A stretch of DNA of 64,000 bases from Bacteroidota bacterium (GCA_028875875.1 JAGWUV010000026.1:1-64000), one strand, 5' to 3'; positions 45,101 through 51,959 are shown, numbered from the stretch's first letter. Notes: a model not told the origin generated them from the letters alone. Numbers and translations: made by a program.

Positions 45101-45356
45101 GCAATCTATCATAGAAGCAGGAGCAGTGCGTACAACGCCTATCTTGTTAACTGCTGGTGCGGTAGCTTTAGGAGCGATAGTAATATTGTTCGATCCTATC
45201 TTCCAGGGATTAGCTATCTCTCTGATGGGTGGAACAATTACATCAACCTTCCTTACCCTCGTAGTAGTGCCTTTACTGTACTTTAAGATGATGCGTAAGA
45301 AATATCCTGAAGTGAAAAAGACCGTAGCAGAAGAATCAAATCAAGCTGAACAATAA
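42117..45356 (+). CDS. RND-family efflux permease
   Basis: A 1079-residue inner membrane pump with the RND plan: 12 membrane helices and two large periplasmic loops. Seen are IPREEEPQIEVPIADVMVGFPGA near the N-terminus (landmarks PREEEPQI and FPGA), VFITGIVVDDSIIIAENMHRHF, which carries the Asp residues of the helix-4 proton relay, and LAGVMVRNSVLLIDFINIRLREG in the second half. It belongs to the AcrB-like/HAE group and lacks obvious methionine metal-relay clusters of CusA. I use the ATG at 42117 (MQQGFSGKIANAF). The frame continues upstream through the leader repeat to an in-frame TTG and is not conserved-looking. Substrate is unknown, with sulfur-related compounds a guess from context. Confidence 0.92.
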   Translation: MQQGFSGKIANAFIRSKLTILLMIAFLLIGAYSTFLIPREEEPQIEVPIADVMVGFPGAEPKEVESKVTAPLEKIVSNIKGVEYVYSTTMKGQAMLIVQFYVGEDVERSLVKLYNEIMKNMDKMPQGVTLPLVKTRAIDDVPVLGLTMWSEKYDDYSLKQLGEVVTNEIKKIPDVAAVNIIGGRSREVKVILDKDKMAQNHVDFLSISKQMQGSNAQMLSGNLLKQDTAFAVETGNFLSNAADVANLVIGSNQMQPVYLKQVAKVVDGPETPNQYAYFGYGKADTSKANQFKSEYPAVTLSIAKKKGADAMQLSEKILAKVDHLKKDIIPNEVTVTTTRNYGETASEKVSELLFHLFIAIVVVTLFVMLAMGWRGGLVVFLSVPVTFALTLFAYYFLHYTLNRITLFALVFITGIVVDDSIIIAENMHRHFKMKRLPFLQAAIYAINEVGNPTILATFTVIAAVLPMAFVSGLMGPYMSPMPIGASIAMLLSLIVALTLTPYLGYIFLREKEHHGKEKPPVVLEKTGIYKIYRGTIQPMLETRWKRWAFIIGIVIVLLGSMTMFYTKSVAVKMLPFDNKNEFQVIIDMPEGSTLEKTAAVTKEISQYISHEKMVENYQGYVGTAGPISFNGLVRHYDMRRGDNIADIQVNLVNKNDRKEQSHAIAKSMRAGIQAIAKKYNANVKLVEVPPGPPVLSTLVAEVYGPDYDQQVKVAEQIKTLFKTTDDVVDVDWRVEHDQPEYHFAVDKEKAMRYGVAPAQVVATMNAALSGQTVGTLHRPSSFNPININLQLNDADKADISDIKNLKVINQQGAAIPIGDLVSITKETKEKSIYRKNQKRVVYVTADMAGKLESPSYAMSKISDRLKEVKLPAGYSLKEEYTKQPELEDNFTLKWDGEWQITYEVFRDLGIAFLVVIIIIYMLIVGWFQNFTVPIIMLAAIPLSLVGIIIGHWMMGAFFTATSMIGFIALAGVMVRNSVLLIDFINIRLREGIPLKQSIIEAGAVRTTPILLTAGAVALGAIVILFDPIFQGLAISLMGGTITSTFLTLVVVPLLYFKMMRKKYPEVKKTVAEESNQAEQ

Positions 45357-45373
45357 CCCCAAAACCTATACGT

Positions 45374-45682
45374 ATGAAAATGTTAGTGATCACTAGTATA
45401 AAAGAAGATCTTCAGGTTGTTACCGATGTGTTTGAAAAAGTACAGATACCTGTATTCAGTGTATCTGATACCATCGGACATAAGGCTGCACACCACAATT
45501 ATTTATTAAATAATTGGTTTGCGAGTGGTAGTGACCAAACAGAAGCGTTGTTCTTTTTCAGTTTTACAGAAGATAATAAAGCTGCTGAAGCTTTGCAGCA
45601 AATAAAAGAGCTGAATGAAAAGAGAAAAAACAATTTTCCCGTACATGCATTTATACTGCCTGTAGAAGCGAGTAGTCTTTAA
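45374..45682 (+). CDS. Small PII-like/DUF3240-like protein downstream of the RND pump
   Basis: A 102-residue cytoplasmic protein starting MKMLVITSIKEDLQVV, with alternating strands and helices suggesting a ferredoxin-like or PII-like fold. DUF3240-type PII-like proteins often follow RND metal pumps, which makes a regulatory or sensor role plausible. I am not certain of the family. Possible metal-binding residues are HKAAHHNY near residue 36. It begins 17 bases after the pump gene and is followed by the DUF2892-like gene, so the five genes probably form one transcript. Confidence 0.65.
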   Translation: MKMLVITSIKEDLQVVTDVFEKVQIPVFSVSDTIGHKAAHHNYLLNNWFASGSDQTEALFFFSFTEDNKAAEALQQIKELNEKRKNNFPVHAFILPVEASSL

Positions 45683-45699
45683 AAATTAAAAATAAAAGT

Positions 45700-45897
45700 A
45701 TGAGAGAAAGAATAGTAAGAGCTGTAGCCGGAACCTTCGTATTAACAAGCATTGTGCTGGCACATTATGTAAATATTCAATGGTTATGGTTGGGTGTTTT
45801 CGTAGGTGTGAACTTGCTGCAATCTTCTTTTACAAAGTTCTGCCCCCTGGAAAAAATTCTTAGCGCATTTGGAGTTAAAGATGCCAAGTGCTGCTAA
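45700..45897 (+). CDS. DUF2892 (YgaP-type) small membrane protein
   Basis: A 65-residue protein with two short hydrophobic segments (about 8-22 and 27-40) and a conserved C-terminal FTKFCPLEKILSAFG with a terminal KCC. This is the pattern of the DUF2892 family, the membrane part of the rhodanese YgaP. Here the membrane domain is separate from a rhodanese domain; two rhodanese genes lie about 2-2.5 kb downstream on the other strand. YgaP moves sulfane sulfur or thiocyanate across the membrane in models. It ends the RND operon before a terminator. Confidence 0.85.
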   Translation: MRERIVRAVAGTFVLTSIVLAHYVNIQWLWLGVFVGVNLLQSSFTKFCPLEKILSAFGVKDAKCC

Positions 45898-45933
45898 TGA
45901 ACATTGTAGGTAGAGGTTTATGAGGAGCGTGTG

Positions 45934-45966
45934 AGCCCTGCTGGCATTATGCTGCAGGGCTTTTTT
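45934..45966 (+). terminator. Terminator of the RND operon
   Basis: AGCCCTGC (45934-45941) pairs exactly with GCAGGGCT (45954-45961) followed by a T run, 36 bases after the DUF2892 stop. The convergent YciI-like gene ends right at the T run. Confidence 0.8.
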
Positions 45967-46309
45967 ATTTTCTTTTCACTATCCTGCGTACTTCAACAGT
46001 ATTGCCCTCTCCCTTTAAAACGGGGGATGCTTTCGCAAAGGCTATGGCTTCATCAATAGATTCGGCTTTTATTGTTATAAAACCTCCAATAGATTCAGCT
46101 TCTTTACCAAACACTCCTTTCGTAACAATATCATTATAGTGAACAACTTTTGCATCTTCAAAATATAACCCAGTTCCACTGATGAATTTATCCTGAGCAG
46201 CTATGCTATTGATCCATTCCCCGGTTTGTTGCATCCAGATTGCTATTTGCTCCGGGGTATCCGCAGCTTTTCCATCAGGATGCCGCATAATTAAAATATA
46301 TTCTTCCAT
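45965..46309 (-). CDS. YciI-like (YCII domain) protein
   Basis: A 114-residue cytoplasmic protein with the YCII-domain pattern MEEYILIMRHPDG...IGGFITIKAESIDEAIAFAKASPVLKGEGNTVEVRRIVKR, represented by the landmarks YILIMRHPDG, GGFITIKAESIDEA and ASPVL. The fold is a ferredoxin-like dimer with a possible catalytic His-Asp pair near residues 10-12. Functions across the family are varied and mostly unknown. It stands alone between a terminator and a gap of about 300 bp, and its link to the redox island is only positional. Confidence 0.8.
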   Translation of the reverse strand: MEEYILIMRHPDGKAADTPEQIAIWMQQTGEWINSIAAQDKFISGTGLYFEDAKVVHYNDIVTKGVFGKEAESIGGFITIKAESIDEAIAFAKASPVLKGEGNTVEVRRIVKRK

Positions 46310-46615
46310 AACCTTCCTTTTTAAATGAACTGATTACCGAAGAGTTTTTTACATAGATTGGTATGTCCTATAGTCTTTCAAATGAACTATATCATTACTT
46401 GTGTTGCTCTGTCTTCAATACCTGTTGTTCATTTATACTGATTTGATACTTTAGGTACAAACCACTGATGAGTATAGCGTTTTTAAAATAATCATGTTTG
46501 AAATAAATACTTTGTGAAGAGTTAATCCAATAATGATAAAAAGGATTCTTCTGTTATGAATGTATGAAAATCGGCTTGATTATTTTGATTAAAAACTAAG
46601 CGGTAAATCGATTGT
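46310..46615. other. Gene-free gap
   Basis: Roughly 300 AT-rich bases. The minus-strand frame at 46522-46719 overlaps the neighbouring methyltransferase gene in another frame and looks spurious. I see a ribosome-binding-like AGGAAGG before the YciI-like start but no clear operator or hairpin. Confidence 0.5.
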
Positions 46616-47050
46616 CTACCAAATAAAAGGAAGGATGCGTTTTGTGGTTGTTGAATAGTGACCGTACTCGGGGAATTTAGCGGAGAGATACTTTTCTTCT
46701 TTATGAATTTTAATAACAAGATCTGAAAGCAGGATAATGTAAACGCTTAGCTGTATCAGAGAGGGATCTGTGAGCAATAAGGAAAGGCAAAAGAGTAATA
46801 CGGAACTGTACATGGGATGACGTACGAAAGCATAAGGTCCTTTAGTGATGAGTGAAATCGATTTTTTAGGTTCCGGCATTATCGTAAAATTCTTCCATCG
46901 CATTACAAGTAAAGCACTGATGGCCAGTAGAATTGATCCTAAAAGCAAAATGCCATCCACCAGGTGAAAGGCATTGTATTGAGCAGTAAACAAAAACCAG
47001 CCTATGCAGGCGAATTGTATGCTAACGAGAAGCATAGAGCTGGTTTTCAT
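46616..47050 (-). CDS. Isoprenylcysteine methyltransferase-like membrane protein
   Basis: A 144-residue protein with about four hydrophobic segments and the ICMT/PEMT-type signature LITKGPYAFVRHPMYSSVLL, then HKEEKYLSAKFPEYGHY near the C-terminus, the pattern of small membrane methyltransferases in bacteria. Some relatives are linked to S-methylation of thiols or of lipids. The substrate is unknown. It is the last gene of a four-gene minus-strand operon with the rhodanese-thioredoxin lipoprotein (25 bases upstream) and two rhodaneses, so action on a sulfur compound is a reasonable but unproven guess. Confidence 0.8.
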   Translation of the reverse strand: MKTSSMLLVSIQFACIGWFLFTAQYNAFHLVDGILLLGSILLAISALLVMRWKNFTIMPEPKKSISLITKGPYAFVRHPMYSSVLLFCLSLLLTDPSLIQLSVYIILLSDLVIKIHKEEKYLSAKFPEYGHYSTTTKRILPFIW

Positions 47051-47075
47051 TTGCCGACTATTTATTACAAGATAC

Positions 47076-47798
47076 TTAATTCAAGTGCTCAACAATTTTA
47101 TTCTTTTCAATAAAACCGATGTTACGCCAGGCTTCTGTTTTGTTTTTGTATAAAAGCAATGTTGGTAAAGCATCTACTTTTAATGCTTCGCATAACCCTG
47201 GGTTTTCGTCTGCATTAATGCTTATTACTTCAACTTTACTGGCCATGTTATTTTTAATTTCTTCGATGGAAGGTTTCATCAATTTACATGGGCCACACCA
47301 ATCAGCGTAAAAATCTATCAACACGGGCTTGTTTGAATTTAGCATGGCGCTGAATTGTTCCGGGGTTAATCCTGATGTTTTTTTCATATTCCCACTACCT
47401 GGGCCTATGGTTAATCCTGCAGCCCGCCATTTCATTAACCCGCCCTCCAATTCATATACGTTAGTAAAACCAAGGTCGTGCATTTTTTGCGCAGCAGCAG
47501 AACTTCTCCCACCGCTTAAACAATATACAAATACCGGTTTTGACTTATCTAAACTACTCACATTGGCGTCGAAACCATCTGCATTCCAGTCAATATTCAT
47601 GGCATTATCCAAATGACCACTTGCAAACTCTTCTGCTGTACGCACATCAAGAATGGTTGCATCTGTGGTTTTCGAAATTGCGGATGCGAAATCTTTGGCA
47701 CTTAAATTCACTACATCATTGCCATTGGTTGAATGTGTAGAACAGGCTTGAAGCATCACTGTGATTACAATGCTTGCTGCGAAAAGAATTTTTTTCAT
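47076..47798 (-). CDS. Lipoprotein fusing a rhodanese and a thioredoxin domain
   Basis: A 240-residue secreted lipoprotein. The signal peptide ends in the lipobox LQAC with Cys19. Residues 30-130 are a rhodanese domain (ILDVRTAEEFASGHLDNAMN; catalytic C93 in VYCLSGGRS; GGLMKWRAAGL). Residues 148-240 are a thioredoxin domain with WCGPC at 167-171. It could carry sulfane sulfur on the rhodanese Cys and reduce it through the thioredoxin pair in the periplasm, joining two steps that are usually separate proteins. The operon with two cytoplasmic rhodaneses supports persulfide handling. The reaction coupling is inferred. Confidence 0.9.
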   Translation of the reverse strand: MKKILFAASIVITVMLQACSTHSTNGNDVVNLSAKDFASAISKTTDATILDVRTAEEFASGHLDNAMNIDWNADGFDANVSSLDKSKPVFVYCLSGGRSSAAAQKMHDLGFTNVYELEGGLMKWRAAGLTIGPGSGNMKKTSGLTPEQFSAMLNSNKPVLIDFYADWCGPCKLMKPSIEEIKNNMASKVEVISINADENPGLCEALKVDALPTLLLYKNKTEAWRNIGFIEKNKIVEHLN

Positions 47799-47812
47799 AA
47801 TTCAGGTTCTAA

Positions 47813-48127
47813 CTATCTTATTTTGTTTTGTAAGCTTATCCAGCTGCCACCATTATACACTTGGTCAAATCCGGCAGACTTTAAAATGCTTTTAGCAGAA
47901 GCACTTCTCATTCCCGATGCACAACAAGTAATAACAGGCTTATCTTTTTTTAGTTTAGAGATGTGCGACTGTAAGTTGTTCAATGGCACATTGATGGAGT
48001 TTTTGATGTGCCCGCCCTGGTATTCAGCTTTTGTTCTAACATCAATAATAACGGCACCGGATTGTAATAACTCTTTATAGTTTACACTTGGTCCTAAACC
48101 AAATAATTTTTTAATTAATTGTATCAC
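47813..48127 (-). CDS. Single-domain rhodanese
   Basis: A 104-residue sulfurtransferase. It has the VIIDVRTKAEYQGGHIKNSIN substrate-loop region and the active-site Cys in ITCCASGMRSA, as in persulfide-carrying rhodaneses. I start it at a GTG at 48127, 11 bases after the previous gene; an ATG at 48193 would overlap the upstream gene by 55 bases with unlikely sequence. The protein would be cytoplasmic or weakly membrane-attached through MIQLIKKLFGLG. It is adjacent to a very similar rhodanese (next gene), so the two arose by duplication or domain splitting. Confidence 0.82.
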   Translation of the reverse strand: MIQLIKKLFGLGPSVNYKELLQSGAVIIDVRTKAEYQGGHIKNSINVPLNNLQSHISKLKKDKPVITCCASGMRSASAKSILKSAGFDQVYNGGSWISLQNKIR

Positions 48128-48138
48128 CGAAATAAGTT

Positions 48139-48393
48139 TTAATTGTTTTGAAATGCAAAGTTCACTGCTAACCAGCTTCCGCCATTCTCGCATTCAATGC
48201 CAAGGTTTCTGAGATACATTGTAGCCTGGGCACTTCGGGCACCACTTGCACAGCAAAGAACAATCGGTTGGCCTATCTGCTTTATTTCATCTATCCTGCC
48301 GGGTATTTCGTTTAAAGGAATGTTAATGCTACCGGCTACATTGCCTCCCATAAATTCTCCGGGAGTTCTAACGTCAACAATTACTTTTTTCAT
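48139..48393 (-). CDS. Single-domain rhodanese, compact
   Basis: An 84-residue rhodanese, close to the minimum size, with VIVDVRTPGEFMGGNVAGSIN and the active-site loop VLCCASGARSAQ. It is cytoplasmic. It is the first gene of the minus-strand operon, and its promoter region contains the palindrome at 48452-48467 centred 29.5 bp before a -7-like TTTCTTTG. Two rhodaneses plus a third fused to thioredoxin in one operon is a strong sign of a sulfane-sulfur relay. Confidence 0.9.
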   Translation of the reverse strand: MKKVIVDVRTPGEFMGGNVAGSINIPLNEIPGRIDEIKQIGQPIVLCCASGARSAQATMYLRNLGIECENGGSWLAVNFAFQNN

Positions 48394-48451
48394 CTTAAAT
48401 ATGTTTTTTGTATTAATGAGGGCAAAGAAAAATAAATGAGTAGATGAGTTT

Positions 48452-48467
48452 TGTAACTATTGTTACG
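48452..48467 (-). promoter_or_regulatory. Crp/Fnr-like operator of the rhodanese operon
   Basis: GTAAC-N4-GTTAC (minus strand CGTAA-N6-TTACA) is palindromic. Its centre is 29.5 bp before TTTCTTTG (48430-48423), a five-of-six match to the -7 consensus, at the same spacing as the other operators of the island. Confidence 0.5.
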
Positions 48468-48516
48468 AACAGCCTTTTTGTTATGTCTTTTTAAGGAAAC
48501 TTTCAGGTAGATACAA

Positions 48517-48532
48517 TGTAACAAATATCACT
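48517..48532 (+). promoter_or_regulatory. Crp/Fnr-like operator of the thioredoxin operon
   Basis: TGTAA-N6-TCACT fits the common palindrome. It is centred 30.5 bp before the -7 element TATTTTTG at 48555-48562, giving a class II position. Confidence 0.55.
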
Positions 48533-48554
48533 GTTTAACAGGGGTGCTGCAGTG

Positions 48555-48562
48555 TATTTTTG
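48555..48562 (+). promoter_or_regulatory. -7 promoter element of the thioredoxin operon
   Basis: TATTTTTG fits TAnnTTTG exactly and lies 16 bp before the ATG at 48579. Confidence 0.55.
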
Positions 48563-48578
48563 TGTAAAATTTTTAAAT

Positions 48579-48947
48579 ATGTCTATTAAAAAATTAACAA
48601 CACAGGAATTCAAAGATCAGATATTTGATTATACTAAAAAAAGTGAGTGGGAATACAATGGCATCATACCTGCGGTGATTGATTTCTATGCAGACTGGTG
48701 TGCACCATGTAGAATGGTTGCTAAGGTGATTGAAGAATTGGCAGTAGAATATGAAGGAAAAGTTGCTTTTTATAAGATTGATACAGAGGTGGAACAAGAG
48801 TTGGCTGCTGTATTTCAAATTCAAAGTATACCTTCTTTGCTGTTTATTCCAACACAGGAAATGCCAGCCATGCAGTTAGGTGCTTTACCTAAAGCAGAGT
48901 TTAAACGGGTAATAGAAGAGCGGTTATTATCATCAGTAGTTAAATAA
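48579..48947 (+). CDS. Thioredoxin
   Basis: A 122-residue cytoplasmic thioredoxin with DFYADWCAPCRM (WCAPC at 40-44), the cis-proline loop IQSIPSLLFI and the usual strand order. WCAPC instead of WCGPC shifts the redox potential a little in known examples. I start at the ATG at 48579; the open frame continues nine codons further upstream into the promoter. It begins a plus-strand operon with the DUF302-like gene and is divergent from the rhodanese operon, so the shared gap can co-ordinate both. Confidence 0.92.
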   Translation: MSIKKLTTQEFKDQIFDYTKKSEWEYNGIIPAVIDFYADWCAPCRMVAKVIEELAVEYEGKVAFYKIDTEVEQELAAVFQIQSIPSLLFIPTQEMPAMQLGALPKAEFKRVIEERLLSSVVK

Positions 48948-49000
48948 TGAAAGTTGAGTAACTTGTTCTAAAATTTGTTAACTCGTAAATAGGGTTTCTT

Positions 49001-49438
49001 ATGGAAAAAACTTCAGTTCAGTCATCTGCTGATAAGATGATGGATATGATTGCTTTTAAAATTACAAGCAACGTATCGATAGAGGAGATTTCAGAAAGAA
49101 TGCCGGCTGAATGTGAGAAGAATAAATTCTCCGTTTTGCAAGTGTATAATTTTAATCAAATTTTAGAAGGGAAAGGTTTTCCTATTGAAAGGAAAGCTCG
49201 GGTATTTGAAGTTTGCCGTGCCTCCATGGCATCTAAAATGTTAACAGTTAGCCCTGAATTTTCAATTTTTATGCCTTGCAGAATCGCTGTGTATGAGCAA
49301 GAGGGGCAAACCGTTATTTCAACAATGAATATGGAGTTGGTGACAGAGGCAGTGAAACACAATGATCTTTTGTTTGTAGAGATAAGTGGAATGTTTAATT
49401 CGCTCAAAGCGATAATGGCTGCATTGGCGAAGGATTAA
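49001..49438 (+). CDS. DUF302-like protein
   Basis: A 145-residue protein with no signal peptide. Residues about 12-135 resemble the DUF302 domain: DMIAFKITSNVSIEEISERM near the start, FEVCRASMASKMLTVSPEFSIFMPCRIAVYEQEG in the middle with two Cys, represented by the landmarks VCRASMA and MPCRIAVYE, and a C-terminal helix. DUF302 proteins are common beside thioredoxins, rhodaneses and sulfur-oxidation genes, and some reports link them to heme or sulfur species, but the function is open. It starts 53 bases after the thioredoxin stop and ends before a hairpin. Confidence 0.82.
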   Translation: MEKTSVQSSADKMMDMIAFKITSNVSIEEISERMPAECEKNKFSVLQVYNFNQILEGKGFPIERKARVFEVCRASMASKMLTVSPEFSIFMPCRIAVYEQEGQTVISTMNMELVTEAVKHNDLLFVEISGMFNSLKAIMAALAKD

Positions 49439-49474
49439 TAAAATTGTAGATGTTTAGTTGTATGATAAAATGGG

Positions 49475-49505
49475 AAATGGCTATTGATTCAATAGCCATT
49501 TTTTC
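49475..49505 (+). terminator. Terminator after the DUF302-like gene
   Basis: AAATGGCTATTGA (49475-49487) is the exact complement of TCAATAGCCATTT (49489-49501), followed by more T. It closes the thioredoxin operon. Confidence 0.8.
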
Positions 49506-49689
49506 TTTTTGAGATGGCCTCATATCGAAGACGGTTTACACATTTAGAAACGTATTGGGTTCATTTTTAAGAATTAAGAGGTTGGGGTGCAAAATTTCTT
49601 GATATTAATCAAATCACAGGTGCTTTGATTTGGTATAATTTGTAGCAGGTTTTATTGAATTGACTACATGCCTTAATACTGCTCGCCAT

Positions 49690-50835
49690 ATGAAATCAAC
49701 ATCTACTCAATTTGTAGGTTTTTCTGATTCTAAAAGTCATTACCAAATACTCGACGGGCTTCGTGGTGTTGCTGCTGTTATCGTAGTTATATTCCATTTG
49801 CTGGAAACATTTACAGATGGTGATAATCAAAAACAGATCATCAATCATGGCTATATGGCCGTAGATTTCTTTTTTGTACTCTCCGGCTTTGTGATTGGCT
49901 ATGCGTATGATGATCGTTGGGGTAAAATGACACTGGGAGAATTTTTTAAACGCCGCCTTATCCGTCTTCATCCGATGATCATTGTAGGTATGATTATTGG
50001 CGCAGTAACCTTTTATTTCCAGGATTGCTCCTTCTTTCCCGGCATTGGCCAGGTACCTGTGGGAAAATTATTACTTGTTATGTTTATTGGCTTTACATTA
50101 GTTCCGGTTCCGTTATCAATGGATTTGCGTGGATGGGGAGAAATGCATCCTTTGGATGGCCCTGCATGGTCATTATTCTTTGAGTATATCGGCAATATAT
50201 TGTATGCACTTTTTGTTCGTAAATTTTCAAATAAGCTTTTAGGTTTATTCGTAATGGTTACCGGGATAGCGCTTATTCATCTTGCGGTAACAAGCCCTCA
50301 TGGAGATATTATTGGAGGTTGGTCTGTAGAGCCGATGCAACTACGTATTGGATTTACAAGGTTATTATATCCTTTTTTTGCAGGACTTTTACTTTCACGC
50401 ATTGCTAAACCCGGGAAGATAAAACATGCTTTCTTGTGGAGTGCTTTGCTTTTGATAATTATACTTGCTATCCCAAGAGTTGGTGGTACAGATCATGTAT
50501 GGATGAATGGCTTGTACGATGCTCTTTGTATCATCTTTGCATTTCCTTTCATTGTGTATCTTGGTGCCAGTGGGCAAGTGAAAGAAAATTTTATCTTTAA
50601 GATCAATAAATTCCTTGGCGATATTTCATATCCTTTATATATCACTCATTATCCTTTCATTTATATGTTTATGGCTTGGGTATCACATAATCATGCCGAT
50701 TTGAAAGGGTCTATGCCTATGGCTTTTGCAGTACTTATAATAAGTATTTTGGTAGCTTATGCCTGTTTGAAATTATATGATATACCGGTAAGGAAATGGT
50801 TAACTAAAAAGATGATGAACAATACAGTTAGGTAA
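49690..50835 (+). CDS. Acyltransferase 3 family membrane protein (OafA/YrhL-like)
   Basis: A 381-residue protein with about ten membrane segments. The hallmark elements are LRGVAAVIVVIFHLLETF with the catalytic-type His and Arg, GYMAVDFFFVLSGFVIGYAY, and FKRRLIRLHPMII. Such enzymes transfer acetyl or other acyl groups to sugars, peptidoglycan or lipids on the outer face of the inner membrane. The acceptor is unknown. The ATG at 49690 fits the family start better than the in-frame TTG at 49660. It is transcribed separately from the redox island. Confidence 0.9.
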   Translation: MKSTSTQFVGFSDSKSHYQILDGLRGVAAVIVVIFHLLETFTDGDNQKQIINHGYMAVDFFFVLSGFVIGYAYDDRWGKMTLGEFFKRRLIRLHPMIIVGMIIGAVTFYFQDCSFFPGIGQVPVGKLLLVMFIGFTLVPVPLSMDLRGWGEMHPLDGPAWSLFFEYIGNILYALFVRKFSNKLLGLFVMVTGIALIHLAVTSPHGDIIGGWSVEPMQLRIGFTRLLYPFFAGLLLSRIAKPGKIKHAFLWSALLLIIILAIPRVGGTDHVWMNGLYDALCIIFAFPFIVYLGASGQVKENFIFKINKFLGDISYPLYITHYPFIYMFMAWVSHNHADLKGSMPMAFAVLIISILVAYACLKLYDIPVRKWLTKKMMNNTVR

Positions 50836-50931
50836 TAAGCGTAAGCTGTTAAGTGTGAATATGTATAGATACAGGAAATTTGTTATAATCGTATGCTGAA
50901 TTAAAAAACCTTAAACATAAAACAGTAAACT

Positions 50932-51825
50932 ATGTCCACCCGCAGAACTTTTATCAAACAGGCTTCATTGGCCACTACAGGACTAATGATAACAAATAAA
51001 AACTGGTTTAAACCCAAACCTTTAATTGGGTTGCAGTTGTATACAGTCAGGGCGGAAATACAAAAAGATCTTGAAGCTACAATAGCAAAGGTTGCAGAGA
51101 TAGGATATAACTCAGTGGAGCTGTTTGGCTATAATAAAGGCAGCTTTTTCGGTAAAACTCCGGAAGCTTTTTCGTCTATTTTAAAAAAGAATCACCTTAA
51201 AACCCCCAGTGGGCATTATATGATGCTCAACTTTTTAACAAAAGGTGATGAGGACGATTTGAAGAAAACAGTTGCTGATGCTGCAACGATGGGGCATGAT
51301 TATTTAGTGATCCCGTTCCTGCTGGATAATATGCGTACAAGTTTGGATGATTATAAAAAACTTGCCGAAAAGTTGAACATTGCTGCTGTTGAAGCTAAGA
51401 AAGCTGGGTTGAAACTGGTGTACCATAATCACAATTTCGAATTTAAAGATTGGGGTGAGGGTAAAACTGGTTTCGATGTTTTTGTAAAGGAAACAGATCC
51501 GGCATTGGTGGGTTTTGAAATGGATATTTACTGGGTTACAAGAGCCGGACTTGATCCAATAGAAATGATCCGTAAACATCCGGGAAGAATAAAACTATGG
51601 CATGTAAAAGATATGTCGGCAAAAGAATCGGCTTCGTTCAGTACGAATGGTGAACAGTACTTTACAGAAGTAGGTTCCGGTATCATTAACTACAAAGAAA
51701 TTTTCAAATATAAAAAGGAATCGGGGATGGATTATTTCTTTGTAGAACAGGATCAGACTAAAATTCCTGTGTATGAAAGCATCACAAAAAGTTATAACTA
51801 CATAAAGAAGTTCATTGAAGTGTAA
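50932..51825 (+). CDS. TAT-exported sugar phosphate isomerase/epimerase-like protein
   Basis: A 297-residue protein with a twin-arginine signal (TRRTFIKQASLATTG, RRxFxK) for export as a folded protein, then an AP-endonuclease-2-like TIM barrel: LIGLQLYTVRAEIQKDLEATI, VAEIGYNSVELFGY, KLVYHNHNFEFKDWGEG with metal-type residues, and FEMDIYWVTRAG. Family members isomerise or epimerise sugars or inositols with a divalent metal. The periplasmic substrate is unknown. It follows the acyltransferase by about 95 bp and ends before a hairpin. Confidence 0.88.
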   Translation: MSTRRTFIKQASLATTGLMITNKNWFKPKPLIGLQLYTVRAEIQKDLEATIAKVAEIGYNSVELFGYNKGSFFGKTPEAFSSILKKNHLKTPSGHYMMLNFLTKGDEDDLKKTVADAATMGHDYLVIPFLLDNMRTSLDDYKKLAEKLNIAAVEAKKAGLKLVYHNHNFEFKDWGEGKTGFDVFVKETDPALVGFEMDIYWVTRAGLDPIEMIRKHPGRIKLWHVKDMSAKESASFSTNGEQYFTEVGSGIINYKEIFKYKKESGMDYFFVEQDQTKIPVYESITKSYNYIKKFIEV

Positions 51826-51882
51826 GCAAAAAAGTTTTCTTATTTACTTACGGGCAATGACAGGGTGTTGGAAAGAAGAAAC

Positions 51883-51915
51883 AAAAAGGTCGCTTTATAA
51901 ACTAGCGGCCTTTTT
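51883..51915 (+). terminator. Terminator after the isomerase-like gene
   Basis: AAAAAGGTCGCT (51883-51894) pairs with AGCGGCCTTTTT (51904-51915), with one T-G wobble. The T run is on the plus strand, and it can also serve the convergent SDR gene partly. Confidence 0.75.
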
Positions 51916-51959
51916 GCATTAATATGGATGGCTATTTTTTAGAAGCTTTTGCTATTCTG

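Noticed and set aside
46522-46719. 65-codon minus-strand frame
   Set aside because: It overlaps the end of the methyltransferase gene in a different frame and has no family resemblance.
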